This document shows, piece after piece, positions 49,279 through 56,883 of a DNA stretch of 64,000 bases. Below the pieces are notes generated by a model, which was not told the origin of the DNA, ran no database searches, and was given only the letters and a program-made list of their open reading frames with translations. The stretch's first letter is position 1. Each line of letters starts with the position of its first letter. This stretch comes from Leifsonia sp. Leaf264. Lineage in GTDB: Bacteria; Actinomycetota; Actinomycetes; Actinomycetales; Microbacteriaceae. Where the stretch lies: positions 310,001 through 374,000 of the forward strand of contig NZ_LMMR01000005.1 of assembly GCF_001422325.1 (NCBI RefSeq), read 5' to 3'. A program made the translations under genes and the position numbers.

Positions 49279-49776
49279 TCAGAGTGCGAGAAGCTCCAGC
49301 ACCAGCTCAGCACGCTCCGGCGGCAGAACCCCAGCGTTCGACGCCACCTTCTGCTTCGACAGCCACCGGCCGAGCTTGTCCTCAGCGGCACGCTCCGGCG
49401 GCAACGTCGACGACGGCAACCGATGCGTCAGCGGCTTCCTGCCTGTCGAGTCGATGAACTCCCGCACAGCTTCCGCTTTCGACTCCCACCGGTGATCCCG
49501 GGGAGCGCACTCAACCCACAGATCACCCAGCGCAGACTTCAGGTACGCCCGACGCGGATCGGTGAGAGTTCCGTGCCGGTCAGCTTCACGCTGCTTCGAC
49601 ACCCACCTGCCCAACCGGTCCTCCGCCGCCAGATCAGCCGGCATGTCCCGGGCAGCACCCATCCGCGACAACGGCAGATGGCCGTGCTCGCCGAGGAACG
49701 CAGCGACCGAGTCAGCGGTCTCACGCCAACCAGCGCCGACCACCTGGTCGACGAAGGAATCAAAGGGGAAGTCCAT
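49279..49776 (-). CDS. HA-repeat protein, two repeats, leaderless (class 2)
   Basis: 165 residues with two HA units (VAAFLGEHGHLPLSRMGAARD...LGRWVSKQREADRHGTLT...LGDLW; VREFIDSTGRKPLTHRLPSS...LGRWLSKQKVASNAGVLPPERAELVLELL). ATG 49776 is seven bases after GCATAG on the minus strand, with no Shine-Dalgarno. First gene of the HA cluster, divergent from the next HA gene, with which it shares a promoter region. Confidence 0.77.
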   Translation of the reverse strand: MDFPFDSFVDQVVGAGWRETADSVAAFLGEHGHLPLSRMGAARDMPADLAAEDRLGRWVSKQREADRHGTLTDPRRAYLKSALGDLWVECAPRDHRWESKAEAVREFIDSTGRKPLTHRLPSSTLPPERAAEDKLGRWLSKQKVASNAGVLPPERAELVLELLAL

Positions 49777-49783
49777 ACATCTT

Positions 49784-49809
49784 CTATGCGCGAGGGAGGG
49801 TGCCGGCTG
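49784..49809 (-). promoter_or_regulatory. CAGCCG-N14-GCATAG motif (class 2), copy e
   Basis: CAGCCG (minus strand, 49804-49809) and GCATAG (49784-49789), 14 bases apart; GCATAG ends seven bases before ATG 49776. The divergent copy b lies only a few bases away. Confidence 0.62.
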
Positions 49810-49816
49810 CTGATGC

Positions 49817-49842
49817 CAGCCGGGTGCAGAGGTCACGCATAG
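49817..49842 (+). promoter_or_regulatory. CAGCCG-N14-GCATAG motif (class 2), copy b
   Basis: CAGCCG 49817-49822 and GCATAG 49837-49842, 14 bases apart. The gene downstream (49870) has a Shine-Dalgarno, unlike the leaderless copies. Back to back with copy e. Confidence 0.6.
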
Positions 49843-49869
49843 AACCGGTGGAACGAATACCGGAGACCC

Positions 49870-50979
49870 ATGATGATAGACATCGACCAGATCCTTACCG
49901 ACGCTGCAGAGGCGGTGACCGCCGAGATGCCCAAAGACACAAGTGCGCAATGGCGTTCCCGCTTGGACGCCTTCAAGGCGTGGAAGGAGGTCTCCGGGAA
50001 GTGGCCGTCCATGAACTCTGTCGATCTGGACGAACGCAGCTTCGCCCAATGGCGCAACAAGCAACTGCGACTTCCAGCTGGGTCTGACCGGCGTGCCACC
50101 CTCGACAACGAGGTGCCGGGCTGGGTCCGTTCGCAGTCCCGCTGGGATGAGGCGTTCGCTGCGCTGCTCGACTGGTCCGCCGACCATGACGGTGCCACCC
50201 CGCGCGTCGGCGCGTCAGGCGATGAAGGGCCCCACGCCACATTCCTCAGGCACAACCGACTTCACCCGGACCGGGTGACCGCAGAGCAGCGTGCGCTTCT
50301 GGATGTGGCTTACCCAGGTTGGTGGAAGACGCAGCACGACAAGTGGATCGAGGAGCTCGACGGGTTCTGCGTCTGGTTCGACGAGAACGGCAAGACGTTC
50401 CCCCGCCGATCGGTGAAGGGGACAGAAGAGTTCCGCTGGAACCGCTGGCTGGAAGGGCTACGCCGCCGCACCAACGACCCGAAGAAGCTGGAACTCCTCG
50501 ACGCCAGAGTTCCGGGATGGCGAGAGTCGGGAAGCGTCGCGGAAAGAATCACCACCCCAGACCTGACATGGATGTTGGGGTTCAATGCGACATCCGACTG
50601 GGTCGACGAGCACGGAGCGCTCCCACGTTCCAACGGCGACGACACCGATGAGTCGTTGCACGGGAACTGGCTGAGACTCCAACGCCGCCTCGCTGATGGT
50701 GAATGCGCCGAACTCCTCGACGAGCGGCTCCCCGGATGGCGGACAGGCCGGGCCTCTTCCCCTCGCTGGCACATGTTCGTTGCGAACGTGGAAGCGACAG
50801 CTGCTTGGCTGGAACAGAACCCCGGCCGCACGCCGACATACTCCGAACCGAGTGTTGAAGGGCGCGCCGCGCACCAGTTCCTCACAAGGCTGAGGCACGC
50901 GTCGGACAACTACTCAGAGAAGGCCCTCGCCCTCGCCGATAAGCGATTGCCTGGATGGCGGACCACGAGACAGAGCTGA
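49870..50979 (+). CDS. HA-repeat protein, five repeats, 369 aa
   Basis: Five HA units are seen (DAFKAWKEVSGKWPSMNSVDLDERSFAQWRNKQ; LLDWSADHDGATPR; FCVWFDENGKTFPRRSVKGTEEFRWNRWLEGLRRR; NATSDWVDEHGALPRSNGDDTDESLHGNWLRLQRR; TAAWLEQNPGRTPTYSEPSVEGRAAHQFLTRLRHA). This is the longest of the family. ATG 49870 has CGGAGA four bases upstream; ATG 49873 is an alternative with better spacing. The class 2 motif lies upstream with a 5' leader of about 20 bases. Confidence 0.76.
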   Translation: MMIDIDQILTDAAEAVTAEMPKDTSAQWRSRLDAFKAWKEVSGKWPSMNSVDLDERSFAQWRNKQLRLPAGSDRRATLDNEVPGWVRSQSRWDEAFAALLDWSADHDGATPRVGASGDEGPHATFLRHNRLHPDRVTAEQRALLDVAYPGWWKTQHDKWIEELDGFCVWFDENGKTFPRRSVKGTEEFRWNRWLEGLRRRTNDPKKLELLDARVPGWRESGSVAERITTPDLTWMLGFNATSDWVDEHGALPRSNGDDTDESLHGNWLRLQRRLADGECAELLDERLPGWRTGRASSPRWHMFVANVEATAAWLEQNPGRTPTYSEPSVEGRAAHQFLTRLRHASDNYSEKALALADKRLPGWRTTRQS

Positions 50980-51021
50980 TCTCGGAGGAGCCGCGGGCCT
51001 CCAACCCGACGCTGAAACGCG

Positions 51022-51047
51022 CAGCCGGCCTGTTACGCCACGCATAG
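51022..51047 (+). promoter_or_regulatory. CAGCCG-N14-GCATAG motif (class 2), copy c
   Basis: CAGCCG 51022-51027 and GCATAG 51042-51047, 14 bases apart; GCATAG ends seven bases before ATG 51055. Confidence 0.62.
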
Positions 51048-51054
51048 GACCCCT

Positions 51055-51729
51055 ATGCATGACACAACAACTACCGATCAGGCGTTCACCGACGCGCTGG
51101 ACGCCCTTGCCGCTTTCGTGACTGACCACAGCCGCACCCCCAGCATCAAAGAGACCTCAGACGGCGTCCGCGTCGGCGAGTGGCTCGCAACGCAGCGCGC
51201 CCAGTACCGCAACGGCCGGCTCACCGGCGAGCGTGCCACCGCGATCACCGCGATCATCCCCGGAAGCCTCGACACCCTCGAAGACGCATGGCGGGCACGG
51301 GCTGCCGACCTAGAACGCTTCATCCAGGTCCGTCACCGCACACCACTCCGCAACGGCCGCGGCGAAGCATCCCTCGCCATCTGGCTCATGAACCAGCAGA
51401 CCGCAGAGAAGAAGGGCACCCTCCCGGCACCCAGATCCGAGCGCCTCGCCCAGATCCTCAGCCAGTCCGGCGAGACCCTGGCGAAAGGTGCCTGGTCGAC
51501 CACGCTCAGCAATCTGGAGGCGTTCGTCGCCGCCAACGGCAGGCTCCCCCGACGCGGCAGCTCAGACATCGTCGAGCGCCGCCTCGCCGATTGGGTCAAC
51601 ACCCAGCGCCACCGCCACAACACCGTGAAGAACCTCACCATCGACCGGATCAACCGGCTCGCCGCCATCCCCGGATGGGCATGGTCAGCGAAGGAACCCA
51701 GCACCGTGCTGAACGCCGGACTGGCCTGA
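51055..51729 (+). CDS. HA-repeat protein, three repeats, leaderless (class 2)
   Basis: 224 residues with three HA units (LAAFVTDHSRTPSIKETSDGVRVGEWLATQRAQYRNGRL; LERFIQVRHRTPLRNGRGEASLAIWLMNQQTAEKKGTL; LEAFVAANGRLPRRGSSDIVERRLADWVNTQRHRHN...LAAIPGW). ATG 51055 lies seven bases after GCATAG without a Shine-Dalgarno, as in the 6601 gene. A weak palindrome (CCTATGCATG) covers the start. Confidence 0.78.
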   Translation: MHDTTTTDQAFTDALDALAAFVTDHSRTPSIKETSDGVRVGEWLATQRAQYRNGRLTGERATAITAIIPGSLDTLEDAWRARAADLERFIQVRHRTPLRNGRGEASLAIWLMNQQTAEKKGTLPAPRSERLAQILSQSGETLAKGAWSTTLSNLEAFVAANGRLPRRGSSDIVERRLADWVNTQRHRHNTVKNLTIDRINRLAAIPGWAWSAKEPSTVLNAGLA

Positions 51730-51750
51730 AACTGCCGAAACACGTCACGG

Positions 51751-51759
51751 CCGCGCATG
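51751..51759 (+). promoter_or_regulatory. CCGCGCATG box (class 1), copy 12
   Basis: CCGCGCATGTCGGTT with AAC exactly nine bases upstream, 26 bases before ATG 51786. The only HA gene served by class 1. Confidence 0.63.
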
Positions 51760-51785
51760 TCGGTTATGACTGAACGGATCCACCC

Positions 51786-52769
51786 ATGAACCCCTACACC
51801 ACCGTCGAGGAGCGCTTGTCGCTGCTTCGAGTGTTCGTCGACCGTGAAGGTCACGCTCGTGTCCCTGCCCGTCATGAGGAGTCGGGCCGCGGGCTGGGTA
51901 GATGGGTCGACAAGTGGCGTCGCGCGCATCTGAATGGCGCCCTGGACACTGACCTGGCTCGCACCCTGGAGGCTCTGCCCGGTTGGGTGTGGTCCGGCAA
52001 TGAGTTCATGTACGAGCGCGGGCTGAACGCCCTCCGCGAGTACGTTGCTGTGGCCGGCCACTGCAACCTCAGGTCCGAGGAGATCCTCGGCGGTGTGGAG
52101 CTCGGCAAGTGGGTGCGGCGCCGCACCCTGGAGTTCGAGCGCGGCGAACTGTCCGATGACCGGCGTGCTGCGCTTGAAGAGATCCCCGGCTGGTTCTGGG
52201 ACCGCCGCGACCGGCAGCTGTTCGCTGAACTTCGAGTGTGGGCGCGGTGGTCTGAAGCCCGGAACCTCCTCGTCCCCGCCCGGAACGAAGCGTTCCGCGG
52301 GTTCCCGATCGGGCATTGGCACCGGGACCTGGAGAAGAAGTCAGCTGCGGGGAAGCTCTCACCGTCGGCCGCCGCGATGGTCGAGAAGGCCGGCATCATC
52401 CTCGATGTCGACGCCGCCCATTTCGCGACGTTGCTCCGGGCGGTGAAGGAGCATGCTGATCGGACCGGGTCGTTGGACATCCCGTGGGATGTCCGTGTCG
52501 ACGGTGTGCTGCTCGCCCGGTGGTTCTACAGGCAGCAGGAGCTTGCCCGGTTCGGTGACCTTGACATGCCTCGCGTTCACGCGTTGGCGCGGGTGATCGA
52601 GGAAGGTACCGGTGAGGACGTCCCGGACCGGTTCTACTTGCTGGCGCAGTCCCGCCGGCTGGAGCATGAGTTTCGGCAGGCGCCTGCTGGACTCGTGTCT
52701 CCTCCTGCCCGGCGTGCGACCTGGGCCCGGATGCCGGTCCGCGAGCTGCACGACGTCGTCATCGGCTGA
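51786..52769 (+). CDS. HA-repeat protein, four repeats, 327 aa (class 1)
   Basis: Four HA-type units with clear LG.W and ...LGRWV...PGW.W pattern in the first two (LRVFVDREGHARVPARHEESGRGLGRWVDKWRR; LREYVAVAGHCNLRSEEILGGVELGKWVRRR) and two diverged ones, the last ending in VLLARWFYRQQELARFGDLDMPRVHALARVIEEG. ATG 51786 with GGAT 11 bases upstream. It ends seven bases before the convergent ATPase gene. Confidence 0.74.
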   Translation: MNPYTTVEERLSLLRVFVDREGHARVPARHEESGRGLGRWVDKWRRAHLNGALDTDLARTLEALPGWVWSGNEFMYERGLNALREYVAVAGHCNLRSEEILGGVELGKWVRRRTLEFERGELSDDRRAALEEIPGWFWDRRDRQLFAELRVWARWSEARNLLVPARNEAFRGFPIGHWHRDLEKKSAAGKLSPSAAAMVEKAGIILDVDAAHFATLLRAVKEHADRTGSLDIPWDVRVDGVLLARWFYRQQELARFGDLDMPRVHALARVIEEGTGEDVPDRFYLLAQSRRLEHEFRQAPAGLVSPPARRATWARMPVRELHDVVIG

Positions 52770-52775
52770 GCACTC

Positions 52776-53933
52776 CTACCCGACGGCGTCCCATCCGTTG
52801 ACCCGTCGGACGTAGTCGGCGAACCCGGGGACGGAGAACTCGAGGATCCCGGCGGCGGGCGATGCGATGATCCCCTTCTTGATGATCCGGTCGCGTGCGG
52901 GCGCGAGCGCTTGCGTGGATTTCCCGAGCGAGTCGGCGACGTTCCCGGAGAATGCACGGTTGCCGGCTCCCATCTGGTGGACCATCGTGTCGACGTACTC
53001 ACGCTCGCGGGGCGACAGGCGGGAGTACCGGATCTGGTACAGGCCGTTGTCGAGCTGTCGGCGTCCGGCCGCCACTCCTGCTTCAGCGTCGGCCAGTGTG
53101 ATGGGGCTTCTGTCGGCGACTTTCCACGCTTCGCTGGCGAAGAGCTGCACCATGAACGGGTAGCCCTCGGACTTGTCGGCGATGAGCTCCGCGGCTGCTG
53201 GTTCCCAGATGACACCCTGACCGAAGGCCGGGGCGGTCACCGCTTCGATGCTGTCGGCTCGGGCCAGGAACCCGATGCTTTCGTAGCGGAACCTTTCGGC
53301 GTAGGTGTTCGCTTTCGCCATGTCGGCGGGGAGGTACGGCAGGCCGGCTCCGATCAGGACGATCGGTTCGTCGCGGACGGCGCCGAGTGCCTGGATGAGG
53401 AGTGCCAGGTCTCGGACCAGGAACTCCTGGAGCTCGTCGACGATGAGCGCGACGCCGACGCTGTGGCTGCGGGCGGTCTTCCCGAGGGAGCGGAGGAACA
53501 GGACAAGGTCGTTGTACGGGTCGGTGATCGGTTTGCCGGATGCGACGGAGAACGACACCCCGGCGGGCCCTGCGGTGAGTCGCATCCCGCCGATCTTCGC
53601 CAATGCTTTCGGCAGCGCTGCCCTGAGTCCGCTGTTGGGGAGCTGGTTGGTGCTGTCGGTGACGATGGTGCGGATCGCGTCGCCGGTGTCTGTGTTGCGT
53701 CGCACTTCGAAGTAGCCGGCCATCCACCCGCGGGCGCGGAGGATGTCGCGGACTTCGAACAGGAGGCTGGTCTTCCCGACGCCGCGGTATCCGGTGAATA
53801 TCATCGGGTTCACTTCCCGGCCGCCGTCCACCTGGTCGGCGATGGACATGGCGATGGCGGTCTGCTCGAACCGGCCGGGGAGATCGCCTGGTCTGGTGCC
53901 GGCGCCTGGGGTGTACGGGTTGATCAGGTCCAT
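52776..53933 (-). CDS. AAA-family ATPase, ORC/cell-division-control-like, 385 aa
   Basis: Walker A GYRGVGKT (48-55), Walker B VALIVDELQEF (Asp166, Glu167), PIVLIGAGLPYLP as a sensor region and a C-terminal helical part with LSPREREYVDTMVHQMG and DRIIKKGIIASPAAGILEFSVPGFADYVRR resembling a winged helix. Such STAND/ORC-like ATPases occur in defence, replication and regulation; none can be chosen here. ATG 53933 has GGAG four bases upstream. Adjacent to the HA cluster on the opposite strand. Confidence 0.72.
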   Translation of the reverse strand: MDLINPYTPGAGTRPGDLPGRFEQTAIAMSIADQVDGGREVNPMIFTGYRGVGKTSLLFEVRDILRARGWMAGYFEVRRNTDTGDAIRTIVTDSTNQLPNSGLRAALPKALAKIGGMRLTAGPAGVSFSVASGKPITDPYNDLVLFLRSLGKTARSHSVGVALIVDELQEFLVRDLALLIQALGAVRDEPIVLIGAGLPYLPADMAKANTYAERFRYESIGFLARADSIEAVTAPAFGQGVIWEPAAAELIADKSEGYPFMVQLFASEAWKVADRSPITLADAEAGVAAGRRQLDNGLYQIRYSRLSPREREYVDTMVHQMGAGNRAFSGNVADSLGKSTQALAPARDRIIKKGIIASPAAGILEFSVPGFADYVRRVNGWDAVG

Positions 53934-54103
53934 CCTGCTCCGATGCTCAGTTTTGATATACGCTACTGGATCGCAACATGATGGTGTTGGCGATTTTCGC
54001 TCACCGAGACCGCGTAGCTGACCGTGAGATCCGTGGATTTCCGGGCATCTCAACCACCTCCCCCGAAGTGGGGGTAGGGCTTAACCCTCTCGGAACGTCA
54101 TTC

Positions 54104-54112
54104 CTGCGCATG
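54104..54112 (+). promoter_or_regulatory. CTGCGCATG box (class 1 variant), copy 13
   Basis: TGCGCATGAGAAGG with GGAAC seven bases upstream of the box, 55 bases before ATG 54168. First position differs (CT for CC). I see no gene in the 53934-54167 gap. Confidence 0.5.
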
Positions 54113-54167
54113 AGAAGGGTGCAGGTCGCATCCGCCTCCTGCATCACTCAGCAGGAAGAAGCCCATC

Positions 54168-54743
54168 ATGACCGAGAACACCAACCGCAGCAACAACGTC
54201 GACACCCATTGGAACGCTGTCCGCGCCGCCGCGCTCACCGTCCAGGACTGGACCGAGTACACGTACAACTCCCAGAACCTCTGGCAGCTCGACTTCGAGG
54301 ACGGCTGGCGCGACACGTACGCCGGGTTCGTCTCAGTCGCCCGTACTGTCGTCATGGCATGGGCAGTGGATGAGTCCGGCCTCACGAAGGAGGAGCACAC
54401 CGGGTGGGCGGCGTCGATGATGTGGGGCATCGCGGAGGACATCTCCGCGGGCGGGTTCACCCTCGCTGACGGCCGCCGTGTCGACCCGGGCTCCCAGAAC
54501 GCCGACCGGGCAGCCCAGTTCGCAGCTCTCCTCGCCAACAACCTCGACGGCGCCAACGGTGTCGGCGGGTTCAAGCCGCTCCGTCACGCAGACTACGACG
54601 AAGCGCGGATGGAGACCATCGACATGGTGTGCGGAGTGGTGGCGCACTTGGTGACGCTCGCCGAGCGGAAGTCCCCGGTGTACGACGCCGACTACGGGGT
54701 GCTGGACGCTGTCGTCGACGACGTCGACGAGATGCTCGCCTGA
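54168..54743 (+). CDS. Hypothetical helical protein, 191 aa
   Basis: No family recognised. Helices with WNAVRAAALTVQDWTEYTYNSQNLWQLDFEDGWRDTYAGFVSVARTVVMAWAVDESG, EEHTGWAASMMWGIAEDISAGGFTLADGRRVDPGSQNADRAAQFAALLANNLDG and a final acidic helix (VVDDVDEML). A similar YxGFV core and acidic end occur in the gene at 55649, so they may be distant paralogues. ATG 54168 has CAGGAAGAAG upstream. Confidence 0.64.
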   Translation: MTENTNRSNNVDTHWNAVRAAALTVQDWTEYTYNSQNLWQLDFEDGWRDTYAGFVSVARTVVMAWAVDESGLTKEEHTGWAASMMWGIAEDISAGGFTLADGRRVDPGSQNADRAAQFAALLANNLDGANGVGGFKPLRHADYDEARMETIDMVCGVVAHLVTLAERKSPVYDADYGVLDAVVDDVDEMLA

Positions 54744-54805
54744 GGACGGCTCGGCCGACATCAGCAGGTGTTCGAATGACGGCGGGTTGCCAGTACTCTG
54801 ACGCC

Positions 54806-55465
54806 ATGAAGGTTGTCGCTGGTCCGTTCCCCGCTACGGACGGATACTCCATCTCCGCTGGCGCGATGGCCTTGGTCGTGAAGACCTGGGCTCTCGACAG
54901 CAGCACGGTCGAGCGTGTCCAGTTTGTGGATTCCGGGAAGAGCTACAACTACGCGAAAGGCGGCGCCGGCGTTTTCGTCGGCGCCGCTGTAGCCGGCCCG
55001 GCGGGCGCGCTCGTCGGCGGGCTGCTTCCGAAGGCGTTCAAGGACTCAACGGTTCGCTTCGTGATCGAGTTCAAGGACGGACGTCAGGCGCACTGTGTTG
55101 GTTCCCCGAGAGAGTACGAGCGGGCGCTGAAGTACTCACTTCGTCCGCCGCACGATGGATCGCCAGAGAAGTTCGTTCCGTCTGTGGCTGACAGAGATCG
55201 GCTCCGTGCTGAGCTCGATGCCGATGAAGCTGCGAAGAGGACTGAAAAGAGGACTGAAAGGGACCGGCTTCGGGCGGAAGCGGCCGCAGGCAAGGCGTCG
55301 AAGAAGATCGACAAGGCCCAGCTCCGTGCAGACTCCGCTGCTCAGAAGTTGACCCCCGAGCAGAAGGCGGAGCGAAAGGCCCGCATGAAGGCCGTCATCG
55401 ATCAGAACCTGCCGTTCAAAGAGGCAATGCGCCGCAGCGCGGAGATCGACGCGGAGTACCGCTGA
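54806..55465 (+). CDS. Glycine-zipper and charged-helix protein, 219 aa, leaderless
   Basis: N-terminal GPFPATDGYSISAGAMALVVKTWALDS, then a Gly/Ala zipper (GGAGVFVGAAVAGPAGALVGGLL), IEFKDGRQAHCVGSPREYERALKYSL, and a highly charged Lys/Arg/Glu/Ala coiled tail from about 120 on. The zipper-then-DGR order matches the 21210 gene. TACTCT (54794-54799) ends six bases before ATG 54806 without a Shine-Dalgarno. No signal peptide. Confidence 0.66.
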   Translation: MKVVAGPFPATDGYSISAGAMALVVKTWALDSSTVERVQFVDSGKSYNYAKGGAGVFVGAAVAGPAGALVGGLLPKAFKDSTVRFVIEFKDGRQAHCVGSPREYERALKYSLRPPHDGSPEKFVPSVADRDRLRAELDADEAAKRTEKRTERDRLRAEAAAGKASKKIDKAQLRADSAAQKLTPEQKAERKARMKAVIDQNLPFKEAMRRSAEIDAEYR

Positions 55466-55521
55466 GCCTGGACAGCCACCCCGATTACGCCTGGCAGCCG
55501 CCGGCACCGGAGGCGTCGTGA

Positions 55522-55547
55522 CAGCCGGCCCGATCCGCCACGCATAG
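55522..55547 (+). promoter_or_regulatory. CAGCCG-N14-GCATAG motif (class 2), copy d
   Basis: CAGCCG 55522-55527 and GCATAG 55542-55547, 14 bases apart. Seven bases on is TTG 55555, the start of a 12-codon frame; the known gene starts at 55649. Confidence 0.55.
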
Positions 55548-55554
55548 AGATAGG

Positions 55555-55590
55555 TTGCGGTTCTGCAAAACGTTCCGTGTCCGCACATGA
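55555..55590 (+). CDS. Possible 11-aa leader frame between class 2 and class 1 elements
   Basis: TTG 55555, seven bases after GCATAG, begins a frame of 11 residues (LRFCKTFRVRT) that stops at TGA 55588-55590, inside the class 1 box at 55581. No Shine-Dalgarno. It may be coincidence, or a leader linked to the downstream gene. Confidence 0.25.
   Translation: MRFCKTFRVRT
55581..55589 (+). promoter_or_regulatory. CCGCACATG box (class 1), copy 14
   Basis: CCGCACATGAAGGGG with AAC exactly nine bases upstream, 59 bases before TTG 55649. Confidence 0.62.
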
Positions 55591-55648
55591 AGGGGGCACG
55601 ACTGTACCCACAGTCGGACCAGCCCACCAACTTGTAGGAGCACCACCC

Positions 55649-56167
55649 TTGAACCCGACCAGCACAACACCCGGAAACGTCCTGAACGACGCCAGCTACG
55701 CGTTGGAGGCGTGGGTGACGCAGGAGCAGCTGTTCGTGAACCACGACGTCACCGTCGACACGTTCCAGTACCTGTACTCCGGGTTCGTCACCCTCGGCGC
55801 GTTCTCGCTGTTCTCCTCCGCTTCGCTGGCTGTCACTGACGACGCCCAGGTGGCGTTCACTCTGGCCGGCAGCACCCTCGAGGCGATCCTCGACGACGTG
55901 TACACCGATGGTGACCCGGCCGACCTGGCTGTCGCCGCAGCTCACCAGTTCGGTGCTGCTGTCGCGGAGTTCATCACCCGCGCGGCCGCCGGCGCCGGCG
56001 ACACCGCCGATCTGCAGATCCCCGCCACGTCGGAGGAGCGCGCTGTCGTCCTCGACGAGGCCGCCCGTCTGGTGGAAGCGATCGTGTCGATCCACGCTGA
56101 GCTGACCGAACTGTCGCTCGACGAGATGCTGTACGAGTACCGTGCTGAGGCCGGGCTGCTAGCTTGA
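55649..56167 (+). CDS. Hypothetical helical protein, 172 aa
   Basis: Mostly helical (NDASYALEAWVTQEQLFVNHDVTVDTFQYLYSGFVTLGAFSLFSSASLAVTDD, STLEAILDDVYTDGD, AAHQFGAAVAEFITRAAAG, AARLVEAIVSIHAELTELSLDEMLYEY). TTG 55649 is used because GGAG lies eight bases upstream; earlier in-frame ATG 55577 would fall before the class 1 box. Two possible promoters (class 2 at 55522 and class 1 at 55581). No family. Confidence 0.62.
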   Translation: MNPTSTTPGNVLNDASYALEAWVTQEQLFVNHDVTVDTFQYLYSGFVTLGAFSLFSSASLAVTDDAQVAFTLAGSTLEAILDDVYTDGDPADLAVAAAHQFGAAVAEFITRAAAGAGDTADLQIPATSEERAVVLDEAARLVEAIVSIHAELTELSLDEMLYEYRAEAGLLA

Positions 56168-56171
56168 TTCC

Positions 56172-56867
56172 ATGGTGGGTGAACCGCCGCGGGAACTGAA
56201 CCCGCGGTACGTGGAACAGCTTCTCGGCTTCGTCGAGAAGAACGGCCACGCCCGTGTCCCGTACAGGGTGCCGGGGTTGGGGCCGTGGGTTTCCGGTCGA
56301 AGGAAAGCGCGTCGGGCTGGACGCATGGATCCGCAGACAGTGAAATGGTTCGAGTCGGTACCTGGCTGGGAGTGGGAAGGAACCCTCCCCGCAGGCGTCG
56401 ACGGTGAACGCCGGCAACATCTGGAAGCGTCACTTCGCACCGGTTGGGGCAGCGCCCGCGCGATGGAAGCGTTCGACGCTTTCGTTGCCCGTGAAGGGCA
56501 TGCCCACATCCCGATCGACCATGTCGAAGGGGACTTCAAGCTGGGCCGCTGGGTGATGGTGCAACGAGATCAGTACCGCACCGGGCAGATGTCCGAGGAG
56601 CGCCGTGAGGTGCTGGAATCAGCTCCCGGATGGCGGTGGAATGGTCGCGTGAACAGCCGGGAGGAGAAACTCCAGGCGTTGGACGCGTACGTCGGCCGTG
56701 TTGGTGACGCCAAGGTTCCGAATGCTCATGTCGAAGACGGTGTTGCGTTGGGACAGTGGGTGGGAGCGCAACGCGTCGCCCACAAGGCAGGGAAGCTGCC
56801 GGCGGAGTTCGAAGCGAGGCTGGAGGCCTACCCGGGCTGGGAATGGCGTTCAACTCGAACCCAGTGA
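56172..56867 (+). CDS. HA-repeat protein, three repeats, leaderless
   Basis: 231 residues with three HA units (LLGFVEKNGHARVPYRVPGLGPWVSGRRKARRAGRM...VPGWEW; FDAFVAREGHAHIPIDHVEGDFKLGRWVMVQRDQYRTGQM...APGWRW; LDAYVGRVGDAKVPNAHVEDGVALGQWVGAQRVAHKAGKL...YPGWEW). These are the closest in the window to the textbook HA sequence (..GHA.VP......LG.WV..QR...R.GKL...R...L...GW.W). TAGCTT (56160-56165) ends six bases before ATG 56172; no class 2 motif. Confidence 0.8.
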   Translation: MVGEPPRELNPRYVEQLLGFVEKNGHARVPYRVPGLGPWVSGRRKARRAGRMDPQTVKWFESVPGWEWEGTLPAGVDGERRQHLEASLRTGWGSARAMEAFDAFVAREGHAHIPIDHVEGDFKLGRWVMVQRDQYRTGQMSEERREVLESAPGWRWNGRVNSREEKLQALDAYVGRVGDAKVPNAHVEDGVALGQWVGAQRVAHKAGKLPAEFEARLEAYPGWEWRSTRTQ

Positions 56868-56883
56868 GGATTTCTGTCCGCAT

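Noticed and set aside
48108-49457. 449-residue plus-strand frame antisense to the DUF4192 gene
   Set aside because: Val/Gly/Asp/Arg-rich shadow frame caused by high GC; the minus strand has the recognisable protein.
52911-53981. 356-residue plus-strand frame antisense to the AAA ATPase
   Set aside because: Shadow frame; Walker motifs are on the minus strand.
53975-53990. ACATGATGGTGTTGG as another class 1 box
   Set aside because: It matches the right side of the box, but the CCGC left side and AAC spacing are missing and no start is near.
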